From an uncultured Bacteroides sp. (GTDB lineage: Bacteria; Bacteroidota; Bacteroidia; Bacteroidales; Bacteroidaceae), in assembly GCA_934716785.1 (NCBI GenBank), contig CAKUYM010000214.1, positions 1-7,375 on the forward strand: a stretch of 7,375 bases of DNA. Direction: 5' to 3'. Below the pieces are notes generated by a model. It did no database searches, had not been told where the DNA came from, and worked only from the letters and a program-made list of their open reading frames with translations. The translations under genes and the position numbers were made by a program. Of the stretch, positions 1 to 4,443 are shown in pieces (position 1 is the stretch's first letter; each line of letters starts with the position of its first letter).

Positions 1-635
1 ATTTTATTGAGCCCGACAGTTAGAGCATAACCGTCAGGGGTTTCACCAACAGAAAGCAGGAAAACCTCCACCATACCACGAAACAACAGCCAATTATTAT
101 ATGCAGGACGGATAGCACGCACTTTCTTAAAACATTCAATATAACGTTCTTTTGTCGTTATATCCAGTTGATCCCAAGTCGCCTTAGGAGCACGGATAAA
201 ACTTTCCGCAAGATAAGCCGCATCTACCAAAAGCTGCTGGTGCCCTTCCCATAGCAGATAATCCGGACTCTGTGGATCAACGGCATTCTGATAAGCCTTC
301 AAAGCCCACTCACGCAATTGTTTGCGTTGTTTTCCTTCTGCCGTTTCATCATCAGGTAGTTCCAACCAAGGAGAAATACCTGCCATCAGCCGACCGAATG
401 CTTCCATATATGCTACCCGTTTGTCTCTTCCATCCCATGTAGGGCTTAATTCCAGTTGCATATTCTTTTGCAATTCTCCTTTGCTCATATTCTCCAGAAT
501 GGGTTGCGCTATTTTATAGCATAAACCAGACCACTGCGCCCTGTCATTTACCGATTCAATCTTTTTCTTACCGGCAGCATTCACATTCAGTAAACAAAAA
601 GAAATAACAGACAATAAAACAATTTTTACTTTCAT
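1..635 (-). CDS. DUF2264 domain protein, exported, 3'-truncated by the window edge
   Basis: Start codon at 635; 211 codons are visible with no stop, so the C-terminal part lies beyond the left edge (the DUF2264 domain alone is about 350-400 residues). Residues 1-20 form a signal peptide: MKVK, a hydrophobic stretch, then a VNA-type signal peptidase I site, so the protein is probably periplasmic. The DUF2264 signature is clear: an EAFGRLMAG block (residues 78-86), NAVDPQSPDY (117-126), LLVDAAYLA (135-143, preceded by GHQQ) and RAIRPAYNNWLLF (183-195). The family is predicted to be an (alpha/alpha)6 barrel. From memory, related proteins were placed in CAZy GH154, founded by a Bacteroides beta-glucuronidase, but I cannot verify this here. 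It lies 13 nt downstream of the GH88 gene on the same strand and is presumably co-transcribed. Activity on a uronate-containing oligosaccharide is inferred from this context. The family call is firm; the activity is not. Confidence 0.85.
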   Translation of the reverse strand, partial: MKVKIVLLSVISFCLLNVNAAGKKKIESVNDRAQWSGLCYKIAQPILENMSKGELQKNMQLELSPTWDGRDKRVAYMEAFGRLMAGISPWLELPDDETAEGKQRKQLREWALKAYQNAVDPQSPDYLLWEGHQQLLVDAAYLAESFIRAPKATWDQLDITTKERYIECFKKVRAIRPAYNNWLLFRGMVEVFLLSVGETPDGYALTVGLNK

Positions 636-639
636 AATC

Positions 640-650
640 ATCTTCTTCTT
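640..650 (-). promoter_or_regulatory. Purine-rich ribosome binding site of the DUF2264 gene
   Basis: Read on the minus strand, the short gap between the GH88 stop (649-651) and the DUF2264 ATG (633-635) contains AAGAAGAAGA five bases before the start codon. It is the clearest Shine-Dalgarno-like stretch in the window. It supports both the chosen start and translation of the second gene from the GH88 message. Confidence 0.5.
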
Positions 651-1872
651 AAATGACAGTTCTTTCAATATCAGTTTTACGCTTCAAAGCCTCCAAATAA
701 TAATAATCCGCATAATTCAACGGGACATCCACTTCGCTGTTATGAGGAATACTGCCTACACTATGCATCAGGATAAATCTTCCGTTTTCTCCCGGTTTAG
801 CTGTATAGCTCTCTGATGTAAGCGACTCCATTATTCTGTCGGCATACACCCGGTAGGAAGCTGCATCCGGCAGGTCATAAGTACTCATTTCATATAAAGC
901 AGATGCTATGACAGAAGCCGAAGAAGCATCTCGTGGCGCAACAGGAACATCGGGTGCATCCATATCCCAGTATGGAACAAGATCCTCCGGCATATTCTTA
1001 AGATTCTTCATAAATTCGAAAGTCTTGATCGCTTGATCAAGATAAGTGCGATTCTTTGTCTCCCTATAACATACGGTATATCCATAAATAGCCCATGCTT
1101 GTCCTCGAGACCAAACAGACTCGTCGGCATAACCCTGTGCAGTCTGCCGGTGACGTACGGTTCCATCCTCAATGCTGTAATCAATAACGTGATAACAGCT
1201 TCCGTCCGGACGGAATTGCTCCTTCAACGTACGGTCTGCATGCATCACCGCCACGTTATAGAAAGTAGAATCACCTGAAAGTTTAGTCGCTTCGAACAGT
1301 AATTCAAGATTCATCATGTTGTCTATAATTACAGGACATTCCCAACCACGTTCCGACTGCCAGCTATTTCCTTTTACATCCCAGCTCTGAATCACTTGAG
1401 GTTTTTCACGAAAACGGGTACAAAGAGATTTTGCCGCTTGGACCATTACCTCTTTATAGCCAGATTTATTAATCAAACGTAACCCATTGCCGAAACTGCA
1501 GTTAATGATAAAACCAATATCATGATGCCACGTAAGATTTTGTGCTTCACTAATAGCTTCGGTATATTTCTGAGCAAGCGGAAGCAAAGTCGTATCCCCT
1601 GTCAGTTCATACAAATACCACACACTACCGGGGAAAAAGCCACTTCGCCAGTCGGCATACCCACAATAATAGACACCACCTTTATTATTAAGTGTCACCG
1701 GATTCAGGAATCTACCGCTACTTTCAATGGTATCAATCTCCAATCCGATTTGAGCATGTACGTTTTCAATAGCTTTTTTAACCCATGTTTGTTTCTCGAC
1801 TGCTCTTTGAGTACAGGAAGTAGCAATAATAAGAACAGCGCATCCTGCAAGAATAGAGTTTTTCAATTTCAT
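649..1872 (-). CDS. GH88 unsaturated glucuronyl hydrolase, lipoprotein
   Basis: 407 residues from the ATG at 1870-1872. The frame is open to 1977, but the earlier start would add 35 non-signal residues, while this one opens directly on a lipoprotein signal peptide (MKLK, hydrophobic core, IIATSC with Cys20 as probable lipidation site; the LAGC at 8-11 is too early). The enzyme hydrates and thereby removes 4,5-unsaturated uronic acids from the non-reducing end of oligosaccharides made by polysaccharide lyases. GH88 signatures are intact: SGFFPGSVW (77-85), HHDIGF with Asp118, IIDNMMN with Asp184, His228, Gln246, and SRGQAW with Arg256 and Trp260. The spacings Asp184-His228-Gln246-Arg256-Trp260 equal those I recall for the Bacillus enzyme (Asp149, His193, Gln211, Arg221, Trp225), and Asp118 corresponds to Asp88. 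The C-terminal HSVGS..HNSEVDVPLNYADYYYLEAL block is also typical. The length is normal and the active site complete. No acidic cluster follows Cys20, so periplasmic rather than surface anchoring is likelier. The exact glycan is unknown. Confidence 0.95.
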   Translation of the reverse strand: MKLKNSILAGCAVLIIATSCTQRAVEKQTWVKKAIENVHAQIGLEIDTIESSGRFLNPVTLNNKGGVYYCGYADWRSGFFPGSVWYLYELTGDTTLLPLAQKYTEAISEAQNLTWHHDIGFIINCSFGNGLRLINKSGYKEVMVQAAKSLCTRFREKPQVIQSWDVKGNSWQSERGWECPVIIDNMMNLELLFEATKLSGDSTFYNVAVMHADRTLKEQFRPDGSCYHVIDYSIEDGTVRHRQTAQGYADESVWSRGQAWAIYGYTVCYRETKNRTYLDQAIKTFEFMKNLKNMPEDLVPYWDMDAPDVPVAPRDASSASVIASALYEMSTYDLPDAASYRVYADRIMESLTSESYTAKPGENGRFILMHSVGSIPHNSEVDVPLNYADYYYLEALKRKTDIERTVI

Positions 1873-2153
1873 GTTATAGACTTTTATTGTAAATGAATAA
1901 TTTTCTTTCCGAATGAGAGAATTAATACATATATTGTAAAGCAGCGGAGACACCAATATAAGTCTTTCTCTTCCCATTATCTAATTACATACTAATATAT
2001 GGCAAAATAGCACCATTTATTTTTATCTTATCTGACTAAATTGTCCTTAATAGTTGCACCTATTTTCCAAACCATCCAAATCGGCTGACAAAATGTTGAT
2101 TAATACAGATATAATCTTCATCTTTGCCTGCGACATAATAACCATACAACATC
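1873..2153. promoter_or_regulatory. Divergent intergenic region between the GH88 and GH95-like genes
   Basis: 281 AT-rich bases separate two genes that start in opposite directions, so both promoters and any operator for the neighbouring HTCS should lie here. For the rightward gene a plausible promoter is visible at 2096-2126. For the leftward GH88 operon I find only weak partial matches to the Bacteroides -7 element, for example TATATTGG read on the minus strand at 1953-1960, with no matching -33 element at the right distance. Two copies of an AATAG..CACC element occur at 2006-2014 and 2049-2060. No convincing small gene or RNA was found. Confidence 0.6.
2096..2126 (+). promoter_or_regulatory. 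Candidate Bacteroides-type promoter of the GH95-like gene
   Basis: TTG at 2096-2098 and CATCTTTG at 2119-2126 are separated by 20 bases. This resembles the Bacteroides sigma-ABfr consensus (TTTG or TTG around -33, TAnnTTTG around -7, spacer 19-21) with one mismatch in the -7 box (C for T). It predicts transcription starting near 2132 and a leader of roughly 20 nt before the ATG at 2154. The call rests on pattern match and position only. Confidence 0.4.
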
Positions 2154-4415
2154 ATGAAGAACATTAAAATACACTTTTTTATTTTATGCTTTTGGCTGTC
2201 AGCAATAGGATATATACCTGCATCCGCACGAACCGAAAAAGTAAAAACGGACATAGACTGGCCCGCTTTTATGCAAAAGCAAGATTTAATTTGGGAGACA
2301 CTGCCCGAATACTGGTATGAGTCGGCTTATATGGGCAACGGTATGTTAGGGCTTATGATCTACAAGGAACCGGGCCAAAACTATATCCGGTTTGAAACAG
2401 GCAACTGTTCTGTACACGATCACAGGTCGGGAACGGATTTATTTGCTATCCCCCGACTGCTAACCGGACACTTTGCCTTACATCCCGAAGGTAAAATAAT
2501 AGATGGGACAATGCATCTCGACATCTGGAACGCAGAAACAAATGCGGAGATAACAACTACGCGGGGAACCATCCGGCTACACGCTTATGTACATGCCAAT
2601 GATATGGTGATGCTGGTCCAGGCTAACGCTACCGACGGAGAGAAAAACTTCCGTTGGGAATGGATACCTGCATCTGCCCAAAGCCCACGCTATCTTTATG
2701 CAAAAGGAGAAGGAAAATGGATAAAAGTGCCCGAAGATTATTCCCTTAATCCGGCACCGGAAATAAAGCCGGAAATATCCGTTCAAAAATTGCAAGCAGG
2801 AGGTGAAACTGCCGTTGCATGGAAAGAAACTCAAACTATACAAAATGAACGCACGTACTGGATTACCGTAACACATTCGTACCCCGGAGCTACTGCAGAA
2901 AAGGATGCCAACAGGATTTTGGATAAAGCCTTGGCAACAGGAGCCGAAAAATTGCAAAAACAACACCGTACTTGGTGGAATCATTACTATCCAAGCAGCT
3001 TCCTTACGTTACCGGAAGGTATGAAAGAGAATTTTTACTGGATACAGATGTACAAACTTGCCAGCGCCACACGCGGCGACCGCGCACTGATAGACAATAC
3101 CGGCCCATGGTTGACTATCACTCCATGGCCTAATGCGTGGTGGAACTTGAACGTGCAACTGACCTACTGGGCACTCAATGCATCCAATCATCTCGATTTA
3201 GCAGCCTCTCTGGAGAATGCTATTTACAACAACATAGAAAACCTTAAGAAAAACGTACCGGAAGCCTATCGCAAAGACGCATTGGCAATAGGACGTTCGT
3301 CAAACCTGATATGCGAATCCGGCGAAATCGGAATCCCCGGTGTGGACAAAGCAGCGGAAGTCGGACTTTTGCCTTGGGTATGCCATAGCTTATGGTTGAT
3401 TTATCGCCATAAAATGGATGACGAACTATTACGCAACCAACTCTTTCCTGTACTTAAACAAGCTATCAACTACTACCTGCACTTTACCTACAAAGGAAAA
3501 GACGGCAAGATACATCTTCCTTTGACATACTCTCCGGAATATGGCAGCGCAGAAGATTGTAATTTCGACTTGGCACTGTTGCATTGGGGTTGCCGGACAT
3601 TACTTGACATCACCAGCCGATTAAAAATAGACGACCCACTTATTCCCCGTTGGAGAACGACTTTGGAGGAGCTTACACCGTTTCCCACAGACCTGGCAAA
3701 TGGGCTTATGATAGGACGGGATGTTCCTTATTCTTTCTCGCACCGGCATTATTCACACTTGCTGGCTGCCTATCCTTTGTATCTTATCAATAAAGAGAAT
3801 CCCGAAGAATTTGAGCTTATAGAAAAATCACTTTTCTACTGGCAAAGCAAGACCGGAGCACATCAGGGCTATTCATGTACTGGAGCATCGTCCATATCAT
3901 CTGCTTTGGGTAATGGCAACGAAGCACTCGAATACTTGAACAAGTTGTTTACTAAATTTCTATCTGTCAATACACTTTATCGTGAATCGGGTCCGGTCAT
4001 TGAAACACCATTGTCCGCCGCCCAGTCCATTCATGATATGTTGCTTCAAAGTTGGGGAGGGAAGTTACGTATCTTCCCCGCCGTCCCCGACAGTTGGAAA
4101 GACATAGCCTATAAAGACTTTCGTGCTGAAAGAGCTTTCCTCATTACCGCCAGTCGGAAAAACGGTAAGACCGAGTTTATCTCAGTCAAAAGCCTTGCAG
4201 GCGAACCTTGTATTGTAGTGACTGACCTGTCTTTACCCGTTTTTAAAGGAAAACGCAGATTTGAAACCACTGCTTTATCCGAAACTATGTATAAAATAGA
4301 TTTACGGAAAGGTGAAGAAGTAATCATTTATTCCAAAGGTAGCCAACCGGATCTCACAATTCGTCCCGTAAATAACAACAGAACGAATTGTTTCGGAAAA
4401 AAGAAACGGGGCTGA
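2154..4415 (+). CDS. Exported GH95-like (alpha/alpha)6-barrel glycoside hydrolase
   Basis: 753 residues. Residues 1-25 are a signal peptide ending ASA before Arg26, so the protein is periplasmic or exported. The N-terminal beta-sandwich (about 35-270) has a YMGNGMLGLMIY block (59-70), like the GNGRLGAM block of GH95 and of the DUF5703-type relatives. The barrel (about 290-640) carries the GH95 landmarks: an NLNVQLTYW strand (331-339) matching NINLQMNYW, SPEY with Glu462 matching the general acid, HRHYSHL (530-536), and MLLQSWGGKLRIFPAVP (629-645) matching LLQSHEGEIHLLPALP. A C-terminal beta-domain follows. The catalytic Asp of the GH95 QIDGNFGG motif is replaced by Glu617 in VIETPLSA, ungapped to the next landmark. 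Classical GH95 enzymes are inverting alpha-L-fucosidases or alpha-L-galactosidases; this one is divergent and its sugar specificity is unknown. Length is slightly below the family norm of about 780-830. It is divergent from the GH88 operon and convergent with the HTCS gene. The superfamily is confident; activity is not. Confidence 0.85.
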   Translation: MKNIKIHFFILCFWLSAIGYIPASARTEKVKTDIDWPAFMQKQDLIWETLPEYWYESAYMGNGMLGLMIYKEPGQNYIRFETGNCSVHDHRSGTDLFAIPRLLTGHFALHPEGKIIDGTMHLDIWNAETNAEITTTRGTIRLHAYVHANDMVMLVQANATDGEKNFRWEWIPASAQSPRYLYAKGEGKWIKVPEDYSLNPAPEIKPEISVQKLQAGGETAVAWKETQTIQNERTYWITVTHSYPGATAEKDANRILDKALATGAEKLQKQHRTWWNHYYPSSFLTLPEGMKENFYWIQMYKLASATRGDRALIDNTGPWLTITPWPNAWWNLNVQLTYWALNASNHLDLAASLENAIYNNIENLKKNVPEAYRKDALAIGRSSNLICESGEIGIPGVDKAAEVGLLPWVCHSLWLIYRHKMDDELLRNQLFPVLKQAINYYLHFTYKGKDGKIHLPLTYSPEYGSAEDCNFDLALLHWGCRTLLDITSRLKIDDPLIPRWRTTLEELTPFPTDLANGLMIGRDVPYSFSHRHYSHLLAAYPLYLINKENPEEFELIEKSLFYWQSKTGAHQGYSCTGASSISSALGNGNEALEYLNKLFTKFLSVNTLYRESGPVIETPLSAAQSIHDMLLQSWGGKLRIFPAVPDSWKDIAYKDFRAERAFLITASRKNGKTEFISVKSLAGEPCIVVTDLSLPVFKGKRRFETTALSETMYKIDLRKGEEVIIYSKGSQPDLTIRPVNNNRTNCFGKKKRG
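4356..4391. repeat. Perfect 9-bp inverted repeat near the 3' end of the GH95-like gene
   Basis: ACAATTCGT at 4356-4364 is exactly repeated in inverted orientation as ACGAATTGT at 4383-4391, with an 18-base loop. It lies inside the last codons of the GH95-like gene and just downstream of the HTCS stop codon as read on the minus strand. It could form a hairpin in either transcript. The stem is AT-rich and is followed by no long T-run, so it is at best a weak or Rho-assisted terminator. Confidence 0.5.
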
Positions 4416-4443
4416 TTCAGTCTGCTTGTTTCTTTTCTTTCCG
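4394..4443. terminator. Imperfect inverted repeat spanning both stop codons, possible bidirectional terminator
   Basis: The arm CGGAAAAAAGAAAC (4394-4407) pairs with GTTTCTTTTCTTTCCG (4428-4443), a 14-bp stem with a 2-nt bulge. Within the 20-nt loop is the short palindrome CTGATTCAG (4412-4420), which contains the TGA stop of the GH95-like gene (4413-4415) and, inverted, the TGA of the HTCS gene (4417-4419). No intergenic space exists for an ordinary terminator, so this structure, formed by the coding ends of both genes, is the best candidate for stopping both converging transcripts. The arms are AT-rich and a classical GC-rich stem with T-tract is absent. Confidence 0.4.

Noticed and set aside
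1522..1896. 124-codon plus-strand open frame opposite the start of the GH88 gene
   Set aside because: It is antisense to conserved GH88 catalytic sequence and its translation resembles no known protein.
1873..1977. Upstream in-frame ATG that would extend GH88 by 35 residues
   Set aside because: The extension lacks export features and would bury the lipoprotein signal peptide that begins at the ATG at 1870-1872.
2067..2080. Two CCAAA pentamers nine bases apart
   Set aside because: Too short to separate from chance in a region of this composition.
2060..2254. 64-codon minus-strand open frame overlapping the GH95-like start
   Set aside because: It covers the reverse complement of the GH95-like signal peptide and has no independent support.
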